From assembly GCA_963727415.1 (NCBI GenBank), contig CAVSGF010000002.1, positions 1,798,001 through 1,862,000 on the forward strand: a stretch of DNA of 64,000 bases. The letters are read 5' to 3'. Below the pieces are notes generated by a model. The model saw only the letters and a list, made by a program, of their open reading frames with translations. It had not been told where the DNA came from and searched no databases. The translations under genes were made by a program, and so were the position numbers. Shown one piece after another: positions 7,820 through 16,599 of the stretch. The DNA is from DASQPR01 sp963727415. Lineage in GTDB: Bacteria > Actinomycetota > Actinomycetes > Mycobacteriales > Micromonosporaceae. Within the stretch, counting starts at the first letter, position 1, and each line of letters begins with the position of its first letter.

Positions 7820-8524
7820 ATGAACGAGGAAGGACACGGCGCCCGCCGCCGGGTACCGCCGATGGCACCCGACGATCGGCGCGCCGCCATCATCGCCGCC
7901 ATGATTCCGCTCCTGGAGGAGCATGGTTCGGGGATCAGCACGCGCCAGATCGCCCGGGCCGCGGGGATCGCCGAGGGCACCATCTTCCGGGCCTTCCCAG
8001 ACAAGGGAAGCCTGATCCGGGCCGCCATCCTGGCAGCGAGCGATCCTGGTCCGGTCATCGCCGCTTTGCAGTCCATCGACCCTTCCATCTCGCTGCACGA
8101 GCGGCTGAGGGTGGTCGTCGCCGGGACGATTGACCGTATCGGCCGCCGCAGCCGGGTGCACGCGCTCGCCCGCGAGCAGTTCCTGGAGTGCGGTCCCGAC
8201 AGCGACTTCGCCGCGGCGCTCGGCCGTAACCGGGAGCGCATTGTCGACGCCGTCGCCGACGTGATGCTTCCGGATCTTGACCGCCTGCGAGTGCCGCCCC
8301 GGACCGCGGCCCGCATGCTCATGTCCCTCGTCATCGCCTCCCACGGCCACATGTTCGCGGAGAACAACGTGCTGAGCGCGAGCGAAATCGTGTCGCTGCT
8401 TCTGGACGGCTTGCTGCGCGACGGCAGCAAAGACCGCGACGGCAGCAAAGACCGCGACGGCGCCAAAGACCGCGACGGCGAGAGCACCAGCCACCAGCCG
8501 GCCGCCGCCGGGGGTGGCCGATGA
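7820..8524 (+). CDS. TetR/AcrR-family transcriptional regulator
   Basis: Start ATG 7820 (MNEEGHGARRRVPPM) is chosen because it follows the tandem palindromes; an upstream in-frame start would translate through them. The helix-turn-helix is GISTRQIARAAGIAEGTIFR, followed by AFPDKGSLIRAAI, and a ligand-binding helical domain. No ribosome site is present, suggesting leaderless expression. The C-terminus carries three 18-base tandem repeats (8420-8473) encoding KDRDGSKDRDGAKDRDG, a charged tail outside the normal fold. It stands 92 bases before the ABC exporter genes on the same strand and very likely represses them. About 234 residues. Confidence 0.9.
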   Translation: MNEEGHGARRRVPPMAPDDRRAAIIAAMIPLLEEHGSGISTRQIARAAGIAEGTIFRAFPDKGSLIRAAILAASDPGPVIAALQSIDPSISLHERLRVVVAGTIDRIGRRSRVHALAREQFLECGPDSDFAAALGRNRERIVDAVADVMLPDLDRLRVPPRTAARMLMSLVIASHGHMFAENNVLSASEIVSLLLDGLLRDGSKDRDGSKDRDGAKDRDGESTSHQPAAAGGGR

Positions 8525-8616
8525 CCTGAACACCGATGCCGGCAACCCGGCGCAACCCGGCCCGATCCGGACCAGAACCCAATGGAAACCCCGACCACCG
8601 ATAGAAAGACGTTTCC

Positions 8617-10353
8617 GTGCTGATCAAACTTCTGCGGACCTACCTGCGTCCGTATCGCGTGCCGATCGCCATCGTGGTGGCGCTGCAACTCGCCGGCACC
8701 ATCGCGAACCTGTACTTACCGACCCTGTTCGCCGACATCATCGACAACGGTGTGATCAAGGGCGACACCGGGTACATCATGGAGATCGGCGGCGTCATGC
8801 TGGCGATCAGCGCCGGTCAGGTGATCAGCTCGATCTCGGCCGTGTTCTTCGGCGCCCGCACCGCCATGGGCGTCGGCCGGGACATCCGCGCCGCCGTGTT
8901 CGGCCGGGTCATGTCGTTCTCCACCCGCGAGGTCGGCCGATTCGGTGCGCCCTCGCTGATCACCCGTACCACCAACGACGTCCAGCAGGTGCAGATGCTG
9001 TCCCTGATGTCGTTCACGCTGATGATCGTCGCGCCGATCATGTGCTTCGGCGGCGTCATCATGGCGCTCAAGCAGGATGTTCCGCTGTCCGGGCTGCTCC
9101 TGGTCATCGTTCCGGTGCTGATCGTCGCGGTGTCGCTGATCATCCGGCGCATGCGGCCGCTGTTCCGCAGCATGCAGACCAAGGTGGACAGCATCAACCG
9201 GGTCCTGCGCGAGCAGATCTCCGGCATCCGGGTGATCCGGGCGTTCGTCCGCGACCAGCACGAACGCGACCGGTTCGAAGTCGCCAACCGTGACCTGTTC
9301 AACCTCGGCGTCAGTACCGGCACGCTGATGGCGCTGATGTTCCCGACCGTGATGCTGGTGGTCAACATCTCGTCGGTCGCGGTGCTCTGGTTCGGCGGTC
9401 ACCGCGTCGCCGGCGACGCCATGCAGATCGGGGCGCTGACCGCGTTCCTCAGCTACCTGATGCAGATCCTGATGGCGGTGATGATGGCGACGTTCATGTT
9501 CATCATGGTGCCGCGCGCCGAGGTCTGCGCCGAGCGGATCCAGGAGGTGCTGGACACCGAAACCACGCTGTTCGTACCGGAAGACCCGGTCACGACGACG
9601 GGTACGCGCGGCGAACTCGAAGTCCGTGACGCCAGCTTCGCCTATCCGGGCGCTCAGGAGGCGGTACTGCACGGAGTGCACCTGAGCGCCCACCCCGGCC
9701 AGACCACGGCGATCATCGGCAGCACCGGTTCCGGAAAGACGACGCTGCTGAACCTGATCCCGCGGCTGTTCGACGTCACCGAGGGCGAGGTTCTGGTCAA
9801 CGGCGTCGACGTGCGTCGGCTGGCCCCGGCGTTGCTGTCGGCGACGGTCGGGCTGGTACCGCAACGGCCCTACCTGTTCGCCGGTACGGTCGCCTCGAAC
9901 CTGCGGTACGGCAGTCCGAGCGCGACCGACGAGGACCTGTGGCGCGCGCTCGAGGTGGCGCAGGCACGCGACTTCGTGGAGGCGACGCCGGAGGGCCTCC
10001 AAGCGCCGATCGCGCAGGGTGGAACGAACGTCTCCGGCGGCCAGCGCCAGCGCCTGGCCATCGCGCGGATGCTGGTGGCGAAACCGGAGATCTACCTGTT
10101 CGACGACTCGTTCTCGGCGCTCGACTACGCCACCGACGCGGCGCTGCGGGCGGCGCTGACCCGGGAGACCGCCGACGCGACGGTGGTCATCGTGGCCCAG
10201 CGTGTGAGCACCATCCGCGACGCCGATCGCATCGTGGTGCTCGACGAGGGCCGAGTCGTCGGCACCGGTACGCACGCGAGCCTGATGGCCGACAACGAGA
10301 CCTACCGCGAGATCGTGCTGTCCCAGCTCACGGAAGCGGAGGCCAACGCATGA
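8617..10353 (+). CDS. ABC exporter half-transporter, degenerate-site subunit
   Basis: A 578-residue fused permease/ATPase. Six membrane segments occupy residues about 15-300; the nucleotide-binding domain follows with Walker A GSTGSGKTT (about 370), signature VSGGQRQRLAIAR (about 475) and Walker B IYLFDDSFSALD (about 495). The glutamate normally following the Walker B aspartate is aspartate (LFDDS rather than LLDE), marking the non-hydrolytic site of a heterodimeric multidrug-type exporter (LmrC/TM287 type). GTG start; its stop overlaps the ATG of the partner (ATGA). Probably a drug or lipid exporter under the adjacent TetR. No indels, unlike its partner. Confidence 0.93.
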   Translation: MLIKLLRTYLRPYRVPIAIVVALQLAGTIANLYLPTLFADIIDNGVIKGDTGYIMEIGGVMLAISAGQVISSISAVFFGARTAMGVGRDIRAAVFGRVMSFSTREVGRFGAPSLITRTTNDVQQVQMLSLMSFTLMIVAPIMCFGGVIMALKQDVPLSGLLLVIVPVLIVAVSLIIRRMRPLFRSMQTKVDSINRVLREQISGIRVIRAFVRDQHERDRFEVANRDLFNLGVSTGTLMALMFPTVMLVVNISSVAVLWFGGHRVAGDAMQIGALTAFLSYLMQILMAVMMATFMFIMVPRAEVCAERIQEVLDTETTLFVPEDPVTTTGTRGELEVRDASFAYPGAQEAVLHGVHLSAHPGQTTAIIGSTGSGKTTLLNLIPRLFDVTEGEVLVNGVDVRRLAPALLSATVGLVPQRPYLFAGTVASNLRYGSPSATDEDLWRALEVAQARDFVEATPEGLQAPIAQGGTNVSGGQRQRLAIARMLVAKPEIYLFDDSFSALDYATDAALRAALTRETADATVVIVAQRVSTIRDADRIVVLDEGRVVGTGTHASLMADNETYREIVLSQLTEAEANA

Positions 10354-12429
10354 GCGCGCCGGCAACCCCCTCCAACGGCCACAAGCCGATCGGCCAACGG
10401 CGGGCCGGGTCGGCCGGGCGCGCAGTCCAGTGCACAGCCCGGCGTGCTGAGCACGCAGACGAACGCCGCGTCCCGCCCGACCGGACCCAGGTTCGGCCCC
10501 GGTGCCATGATGGGCGGTCCGGCCGCCAAGGCGCTGGACTTCAAGGCGTCCAGCAAGCGGCTGCTCAAGATGCTCGTCGCCGAACAAGGGCATCGTCGCG
10601 ACGCTGCTTGCCTTCGGTATCGCCAGCGTCACGCTGTCGGTGCTCGGGCCGAAGATCCTCGGGTACGGCGACCGACGTGATCTTGTCCGGCTTTATCGGC
10701 AGTCACACTCCGGCCGGTGCCACCAAGGCCCAGGTGATCGCCGGCGCTCAGGCACGAGGCGACGCCAAGCAGGCCGACATGCTCAGCGGCGTCGACTTCA
10801 CCCCGGGCCAGGGCATCGACTTCGGCCGCCGTCGGGCAGGTGCTGCTCGTCGGCGCTGCTGTCTACCTGGTCGTCGTCGGGACTGATGTACGTGCAAGGC
10901 CGGCTCGTCACCGTGGTCGTGCCAGCGGACCATGTACCGGCTGCGGGAGCAGGTGGAGTGCAAGCTGTCCCGGCTGCCGCTGACGTACTTCGACCAGCAG
11001 CCGCGCGGCGAGGTCGCTGAGCCGGGCCACCAACGACATCGACAACATCTCGCAGACGCTGCAGCAGACGATGGGCCAGATTGATCGACGTCGCTGCTGA
11101 CGATCGTCGGCGTGCTGGCGATGATGTTCTGGATCTCGCGGGTCCTCGCGCTGGTCGCGCTGGTGACCGTGCCGCTGTCGGTGATCGTGGCGGCGAGGAT
11201 CGGCAAGCGCGCGCAGCCGCAGTTCGTCGCGCAGTGGGCGACGCACCGGCAAGCTGAACGCGCACATCGAGGAGATGTACACCGGGCACGCCCTGGTGAA
11301 GGTGTTCGGCCGGCAGCAGGAGTCGCGCCGAGAGTCTTCGCCGAGCACAACGAGAAGCTGTTCGAGGCCGGCGTTCCGGGCGCAGTTCATCTCCGGCATG
11401 CATCCAGCCGGCGATGATGTTCTGATCGGCAACCTCAACTACGTGCTGGTCGCGGTGGTCGGCGGTCTGCGGGTGGCCATCCGGCGCGCTGTCGATCGGC
11501 GACGTGCAGGCCTTCATCCAGTATTCGCGCCAGTTCAGCCAGCCGCTGACGCAGGTGGCGTCGATGGCCAACCTGGTGCAGTCCGGTGTCGCCTCGGCGG
11601 AGCGGGTGTTCGAGCTCCTGGACGCCGCCGGAGCAGGAGCCGGACCCGGTGACAGCCGGCCGCGCCGCGAGCAGGTCGCGCGGCAAGGTCGAGTTCGACG
11701 AGGTCTCGTTCCGCTACGGCCCGACAAGCCGCTGATCGAGGACCTGTCCATCAGCGGTCGAGCCGGGGCAGACGGTGGCCATCGTCGGCCCGACCGGCGC
11801 CGGCAAGACCACCCTGGTCAACCTGCTGATGCGGTTCTACGAGGTGGACTCCGGGGCAGATCACGCTGGACGGCGTCGACATCGCCCAGATGTCCCGCGA
11901 CGAGCTGCGCGCAGCGATCGGCATGGTGCTGCAGGACACCTGGCTGTTCGGCGGCACCATCGCGGAGAACATCGCCTACGGCGCGGACAACGCCGACCCG
12001 GGAACGGATCATCGAGGCGGCCGTGGCCACCCACGTCGACCGGTTCGTGCGCACCCTGCCGGACGGCTACGACACGGTGATCGACGACGAGGGCTCGGGC
12101 CTGTCGCGCGGGGGAGAAGCAGCTGATCACGATCGCCCGGGCGTTCCTGTCCGAGCCGGAGATCCTGATCCTGGACGAGGCGACCAGTTCGGTGGACACC
12201 CGCACCGAGGTGCTGATCCAGCGGGCCATGACGTCGCTGCGAGCGGGGCGGACCAGCTTCGTCATCGCGCACCGGCTGTCCACCATCCGCGACGCCGACG
12301 TGATCCTGGTGATGGAGCACGGGCAGATCGTCGAGCAGGGCACCCATGAGGAACTGCTCACGCGAGCAGGGCGCGTACGCCCGCCTGTACGCGGCCCAGT
12401 TCGCCAAGGCGGTGGCCGAGGTCGACTGA
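10350..12429 (+). CDS. ABC exporter half-transporter, catalytic-site subunit (about 22 single-base indels)
   Basis: Starts at ATG 10350 inside the stop of the first subunit. Reassembling frames gives a complete half-transporter: an N-terminal extension rich in Ala/Pro/Gly, a six-helix domain (GIVATLLAFGIASVTLSVLG, LTIVGVLAMMFWISRVLALV), and an ATPase with Walker A GPTGAGKTTLV near 11790, signature LSRGEKQLITIARAF near 12110 and Walker B EILILDEATSSVD near 12170. The catalytic glutamate is present and the signature is non-canonical (LSRGE), complementary to the partner's D-for-E and normal VSGGQ. Frame changes lie near 10420, 10580, 10667, 10824, 10872, 10922, 11015, 11080, 11087, 11250, 11333, 11374, 11402, 11424, 11485, 11632, 11723, 11759, 11853, 12001, 12113 and 12366, mostly extra bases. 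As written no full-length protein is possible. Confidence 0.85.
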
Positions 12430-12452
12430 CCTGACGACCGGCCGGGTCTCGG

Positions 12453-12470
12453 GTGTGCGGTCACGCACAC
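12453..12470. terminator. Hairpin between convergent genes
   Basis: GTGTGCG (12453-12459) and CGCACAC (12464-12470) form a 7-bp stem with a GTCA loop. It lies just after the ABC stop and before the 3' end of the DinB gene on the other strand. There is no T tract, which is usual in high-GC actinomycetes; a role as bidirectional terminator is inference. Confidence 0.4.
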
Positions 12471-12524
12471 GGGCCCCGGCCGGGCGCGGGCCCGAGCCGG
12501 GAGGTGCCGACCGCCTGGCCCGGC

Positions 12525-13193
12525 TCATCCGCGTCCGGCCCGCTCTCGCGCGGTATCGGCCATGCGCCGCATGGTCACCAGTTCGGCGCGCTCATGCCAG
12601 GCCAGCCTGCGGAGCAGCTTCGCCGATGTCCAGGTGCCATCCGCGTTGACGCGGTCAAGCGGCATCTCGGCGACGATCGCCCGGACGTGGGCGCCGGACG
12701 CGGCCAGCTCGTCGAGCAGGTCCGGTTCCGCGTGGCGATGACCGAGGCCGGTTTCCGGCAGGTAGTAGCGAGATTCGGTGTTGGCCAGGTGCCAGGCCAT
12801 CTGGCGCAAGGTCCGCCAGCTGGCCCAGGCGGGCAGCGTGCGCTCGGGATCGTCATAGTCGAGTTCAACGGACGTCGCCCCGGCGATCAGCGCGATGCTC
12901 TGGGCCCGGACGGCCTCCAGGATCCCCAGCGTCAGCTCCCGTTGATGCTCGGTGGCGGGCCGTCGGTCCCGGTCGAAGGCCAGCTCGTCTCCGGCGATGC
13001 GTTCGACGATCTCGAACCGGATCTGGCCGGCCCCGGCCGCGGTCAGTTCCGAACTGAGCTCGGCCAGCGCCGCCGCCTCGTCCGGCCCCTGGCCGCATCG
13101 GCCCCAGAACTCATCGTCGAACACCCACGCGAACGTGGTGAGGTCGGGAGCGACTCCGGTCCCGGATTCGACGTAAGTCAGCAATCGTCGCAT
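12525..13193 (-). CDS. DinB-like protein
   Basis: A 222-residue protein whose second half (about residues 95-215) is a DinB-type four-helix bundle: RELTLGILEAVRAQSIALIA, MAWHLANTESRYY and LLRRLAWHERAELVTMRRMA. Histidines in AWHLANTE and AWHERAE sit where DinB/YfiT proteins bind a metal. The N-terminal about 90 residues are a separate alpha/beta region containing DLTTFAWVFDDEFW. Actinobacterial DinB proteins often transfer mycothiol or bacillithiol; the window also encodes mshC. Faces the response regulator gene divergently. Confidence 0.7.
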   Translation of the reverse strand: MRRLLTYVESGTGVAPDLTTFAWVFDDEFWGRCGQGPDEAAALAELSSELTAAGAGQIRFEIVERIAGDELAFDRDRRPATEHQRELTLGILEAVRAQSIALIAGATSVELDYDDPERTLPAWASWRTLRQMAWHLANTESRYYLPETGLGHRHAEPDLLDELAASGAHVRAIVAEMPLDRVNADGTWTSAKLLRRLAWHERAELVTMRRMADTARERAGRG

Positions 13194-13282
13194 GCCGGGA
13201 TGTTAGCTGGCCCTATCTCGCATACAGACAACGTTCAGGATCGCCTCAGAAACATCTCAGCACCAGGCGACAGGATGTCGAC

Positions 13283-13987
13283 ATGACTTCACCCCGATCC
13301 CAGCGGCAGGTGCCGCGGATTCTCGTGGTCGATGCCGACGTCACCCTGTCGAATTTGCTCGCGAAGGCGATCCGCTTCGAGGGCTGGGAGGTGGTCGGCG
13401 CCCGCACCGGTGCCGACGCCGTCGACACCGCGGCCGCCCACGAGCCGGCCGCGGTGGTACTCGACATGTCGCTGCCCGACATGACCGGCATGGAGCTGAC
13501 CGCCAAGCTGCGCGAGATGTCACCCGACGTCCCGGTCCTGTTCCTGGTTGCAAAGGACCGCGAGGACGAGCGGGTCGCCGGGCTGACCGCCGGTGGTGAC
13601 GACTACGCCGTCAAGCCGTTCCGCATCGAGGAACTGGTAGCCCGGTTGCGCGCGCTGCTGCGCCGCACCGGCATGGCGCCCCGGCGCGCGGTGCTGACCG
13701 TCGGCGACCTGACCCTCGACGAGAACAGCCACGAGGTACGGCGCGGCGGCGACCTGGTCAACCTCACGGCGACAGAGTACGAACTGCTGCGCTACTTGAT
13801 GCGCAACTCCAAGCGCGTTCTCAGCAAGTCGCAGATTCTTGACCGGGTCTGGAAGTACGACTTCGGTGGCCGCGCCAACGTCGTCGAACTCTATATCTCG
13901 TACCTGCGCAAGAAGATCGACAAAGGCCGCCCACAGATGATCCACACCATGCGTGGCGTGGGCTACGTCTTGAAGCCGGGCATATAG
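13283..13987 (+). CDS. OmpR-family response regulator, orphan, atypical receiver
   Basis: A 234-residue regulator with a receiver domain (12-125) and OmpR winged-helix domain (138-232; LTATEYELLRYLMRNSKRV, NVVELYISYLRKKID, IHTMRGVGYVLKPG). Phospho-acceptor candidate is Asp61 (VVLDMSLPDMTG) and the conserved lysine is Lys111. The acidic pair is changed (VVDAD rather than VVDDE) and the switch Thr/Ser after beta-4 is Val89 (LFLVAKD). No histidine kinase lies beside it. The OmpR output domain argues for a DNA-binding regulator; signalling by ordinary phosphotransfer is less certain. Confidence 0.9.
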   Translation: MTSPRSQRQVPRILVVDADVTLSNLLAKAIRFEGWEVVGARTGADAVDTAAAHEPAAVVLDMSLPDMTGMELTAKLREMSPDVPVLFLVAKDREDERVAGLTAGGDDYAVKPFRIEELVARLRALLRRTGMAPRRAVLTVGDLTLDENSHEVRRGGDLVNLTATEYELLRYLMRNSKRVLSKSQILDRVWKYDFGGRANVVELYISYLRKKIDKGRPQMIHTMRGVGYVLKPGI

Positions 13988-14068
13988 GCCGTCTGATCCC
14001 GGCCGAGCCGCAGCGCCCGGCCGGGGGCGCGTTCGCCCAAACCGGCCGGCACGCCGTCGTGATCCGCG

Positions 14069-14296
14069 TCAGCCGCCGGACCGGCGGTTGGAGTACTGCC
14101 GCTGAGCGTGCGCCGGGCTGATCCGGCGCGGCTGGATCTTGCTCGTCCCGAACTGCGGCGCGGCCTTGTGCTTGCCCTTGGCGCGGCGCTGCGCCCGGTT
14201 CATCGGAACGGCGGCGTCGTCTTCGGGCTGCTGGCCGGTCGCCGGCTCGGGCTCGCGGCCCGGGTCCGGGGCGCCATCGGAGCGGTTGGCGGGCAT
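14069..14296 (-). CDS. Small basic hypothetical protein
   Basis: ATG 14296 has an excellent ribosome site (AGGAGGTCACAT directly upstream), so the start is MPANRSDGAPD rather than the longer open frame. About 75 residues: an acidic/proline-rich front half and a strongly basic tail with MNRAQRRAKGKHK and ISPAHAQRQYSNRR. The NRAQRRAKGK element recurs in short actinobacterial proteins of unknown function. The composition suggests nucleic-acid or ribosome association, but that is inference. Confidence 0.6.
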   Translation of the reverse strand: MPANRSDGAPDPGREPEPATGQQPEDDAAVPMNRAQRRAKGKHKAAPQFGTSKIQPRRISPAHAQRQYSNRRSGG

Positions 14297-14528
14297 ATGT
14301 GACCTCCTGAGGAATCGTGATCTCGGCATGGCATGACGACACGACCGACCCGTGCTCGGGCGGCGTGATTCCTAGGAGAAGTACATGGGCGCAGACTAGC
14401 AAGGCATGCGTGCCCTCCGCACCGGGATTAGCGCTCGGGTTCGCGATCGGACGCCGTGCTCGTCACGCAGTTGACGGCGCCGACCGGCCCGGCGAGGATA
14501 ACGCGAAATCCACCGGAGGTGTGCCGAC

Positions 14529-15725
14529 GTGCGCGTTTGTGTAGTGGGAGCGGGATTCGCCGGGCTGGCATCGGCGACCGTGCTCGCCGACGCGGGTGTC
14601 GAGGTTGTGGTCCTGGAGGCCCGTGACCGCGTCGGCGGGCGGGTCTGGTCCACCCGGCTCGATCCGGACGATCCGTCGTCGCCGGTCATCGAGCGGGGCG
14701 CGGAGTTCGTCCTCGATGGCTACCACACGCTGCGCCGTTACGCCGACCGACTGGGGTTGCATCTGGTCGACACCGGCATGAGTTACTACGTCCGCGAGCC
14801 GCGCGGAGTCGCCGGGGTCGGGATCGACGACATGCGTGCGGCCGCTCGCGACCTGGCCTCGGCGCCGGCTCGCGGGTCGGTTCGCGCCGCTGTCGACGCG
14901 CTCGGCATCGGGCGCGACGTCTCGGACGCGGTGATCGCCCGAGTGGAAATCTCCTGTGCGCATCACGCCGAGGACCTGGCCGGCGAGGTCCTGGCTCACC
15001 TCGCCTCGTTCGAGCCACTGCCCAGCCACCGGGTGGCCGGCGGCAACCAGGCGATCGCGCTGCGCCTCGCCGATCGGCTCGGCGACCGGGTCCGCCTCCG
15101 ATCGGCGGTACGGCGGATCGAAGCGAGCGACGGTGGAGTCGTGATCCGGACGAGTGCCGGCGATGTCGATGCCGACCGGGTGATCGTGACCGTACCGCTG
15201 CCCCTGCTCTCTGATCTTGATCTTGATGTTCCGGACTGGAAGCGCGCGGCGTGGTCCGGCCTGCTCACCGGCGAGGCGGCCAAGCTGCACGTAGCGCTGT
15301 CGCAGCCGGTGCCGACCAGTGCGGTGATGTCGGTACCGGACCGGTTCTGGACGTGGACCGCGCGGGACGCCTCCGGCGGGGTGGCCCCGGTGCTGAACTG
15401 CTTCGCCGGATCACCGCGAGCGCTCGACCGGCTGCGCGTGTCCGAAGGACCGGAAACCTGGCTCGACCGTCTGCGCGCCATCCGGCCGGATCTCGAACTC
15501 GGGCGAGCCGTCCTGTCGACCTGGTCCGATGACCCGTGGGCGCGCGGGGCGTACTCGGCGGCACCCGCCGGTTCCACTGCCGCCGACAATCATGACCTGG
15601 TCCGGCCGGTCGGGCGCTTGCACTTCGCCGGCGAGCACACCGCCGGGGAGTGGAGCGCGCTGATGGAGGGTGCGCTCAGGTCCGGCGAACGGGCCGCGAG
15701 CGAGGTCCTGCGGGAACGACCTTGA
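14529..15725 (+). CDS. FAD-dependent amine oxidase-type oxidoreductase
   Basis: GTG 14529 follows CCGGAGGTG. The 398-residue protein begins MRVCVVGAGFAGLASATVL, a GxGxxG FAD fold, followed by LEARDRVGGRVWS, the monoamine-oxidase GG motif, and ends with GRLHFAGEHTAGEWSALMEG, the C-terminal FAD loop of the flavin amine oxidase family. The C-terminal glycine-glutamate-histidine (GEHT) matches this family. It probably oxidises a C-N bond of an amine or amino acid, but desaturase and protoporphyrinogen-oxidase relatives share the fold. Monocistronic; followed by a terminator-like hairpin. Confidence 0.85.
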   Translation: MRVCVVGAGFAGLASATVLADAGVEVVVLEARDRVGGRVWSTRLDPDDPSSPVIERGAEFVLDGYHTLRRYADRLGLHLVDTGMSYYVREPRGVAGVGIDDMRAAARDLASAPARGSVRAAVDALGIGRDVSDAVIARVEISCAHHAEDLAGEVLAHLASFEPLPSHRVAGGNQAIALRLADRLGDRVRLRSAVRRIEASDGGVVIRTSAGDVDADRVIVTVPLPLLSDLDLDVPDWKRAAWSGLLTGEAAKLHVALSQPVPTSAVMSVPDRFWTWTARDASGGVAPVLNCFAGSPRALDRLRVSEGPETWLDRLRAIRPDLELGRAVLSTWSDDPWARGAYSAAPAGSTAADNHDLVRPVGRLHFAGEHTAGEWSALMEGALRSGERAASEVLRERP

Positions 15726-15910
15726 CACGCAGCGACGGTGGCGCGGAGGTCCTGGCGGGGGAGTCCGCGATCGCAAGCCCGGGGGTCGGGCATAAAACTA
15801 GGAAATTTCGGAAATGCCTGGACGAGCCACGTGGCTAGGCGTAACTTTGCAGGTGAGGCGAGAAGGTTATTGAAAGTCCAAATTGACTGATTTAACTGGA
15901 AGTCTCAGCT

Positions 15911-15943
15911 GGGAGAGCCCCGATACGACTTCGAGGCTCTCTC
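15911..15943. terminator. Hairpin after amine oxidase gene
   Basis: GGGAGAGCC (15911-15919) pairs with GGCTCTCTC (15935-15943), 8 of 9 pairs plus one G-U, loop 15 bases. It lies between two convergent genes in a 312-base gap that otherwise shows no gene. Confidence 0.5.
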
Positions 15944-15981
15944 ATCATGTCCGGTCCCGATCTCATCATGTCCGGCCCCGA
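15940..15981. repeat. Tandem 21-base direct repeat
   Basis: Bases 15940-15960 and 15961-15981 are adjacent copies differing at one position (tctcatcatgtccgg followed by t/c-cccga). The rest of 15726-16037 holds only the hairpin above and no supported gene. Confidence 0.75.
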
Positions 15982-16037
15982 TCATGCCGACCTCACGGTC
16001 GGCGGCGCGGCCCATGCCGGGCTGGACGGCCGGACAT

Positions 16038-16532
16038 TTACGAGTTCTCCTCGTGCTCGTTGCCGGCCTCGCCCTCCTCGCCGGCCTCCTCGCCGGTGAC
16101 GTGCATCGCCGCCTCCTCGGCTGACTCGCCGCCCCCGCTGAAGCCCTCGTCGGTCACGTAGAACGTGTTCCGCCGGCCATTGATGTCGCCCTCGGCCAGC
16201 CGGCCGACCGCCTCCTGCGGCTCCTCATCGTCCCCGGACGGCTCGTCGGCCTCCCACTCGTCGTCAGCGGCGTCGATCCGGTGCGGATCGGGCTCATCCT
16301 CATCGCCGATGATGTCCGGCACCTCGGCCCGCAACCGCTGGTCAAGCTGCGAGTCGTCGTGCTCGTCGAGCCCGGCCGGCGTGTAGTAGGGCGCGAGCGG
16401 GGTGTTCGGGCCGTCCGCCTCGCGTACCGACTCGTCCTCGTCGTACGCGCTGGAGTCCGGGTCGATCATGTCTGGAAAGCCCACCGACTCGGGGTCGTAT
16501 TCCGGGTCACGCTCGAAGTCGTCGTCGGTCAT
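16038..16532 (-). CDS. DUF5709 acidic protein
   Basis: Start taken at MTDDDFERDPEYDPE (ATG 16532). About 164 residues, extremely acidic (runs such as DEDESVREADG, DEEPQEAV) and predicted largely disordered, with a conserved end YVTDEGFSGGGESAEEAAMH then an EEAGEEGEAGNEHEE tail. The SAEEAAMH element is typical of DUF5709 proteins of actinobacteria. No function is known; the composition suggests a cytoplasmic binding or buffering role, which is speculation. Confidence 0.75.
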   Translation of the reverse strand: MTDDDFERDPEYDPESVGFPDMIDPDSSAYDEDESVREADGPNTPLAPYYTPAGLDEHDDSQLDQRLRAEVPDIIGDEDEPDPHRIDAADDEWEADEPSGDDEEPQEAVGRLAEGDINGRRNTFYVTDEGFSGGGESAEEAAMHVTGEEAGEEGEAGNEHEENS

Positions 16533-16599
16533 GAGACCACTTATACCCACCTGGACGGGCGGGCGCGCGGAATGCGCCCAGATGCGTCAGAGTTTCAGG

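Noticed and set aside
10350..12429. Programmed ribosomal frameshifting in the second ABC subunit
   Set aside because: More than twenty shifts of both signs without slippery sites cannot be programmed.
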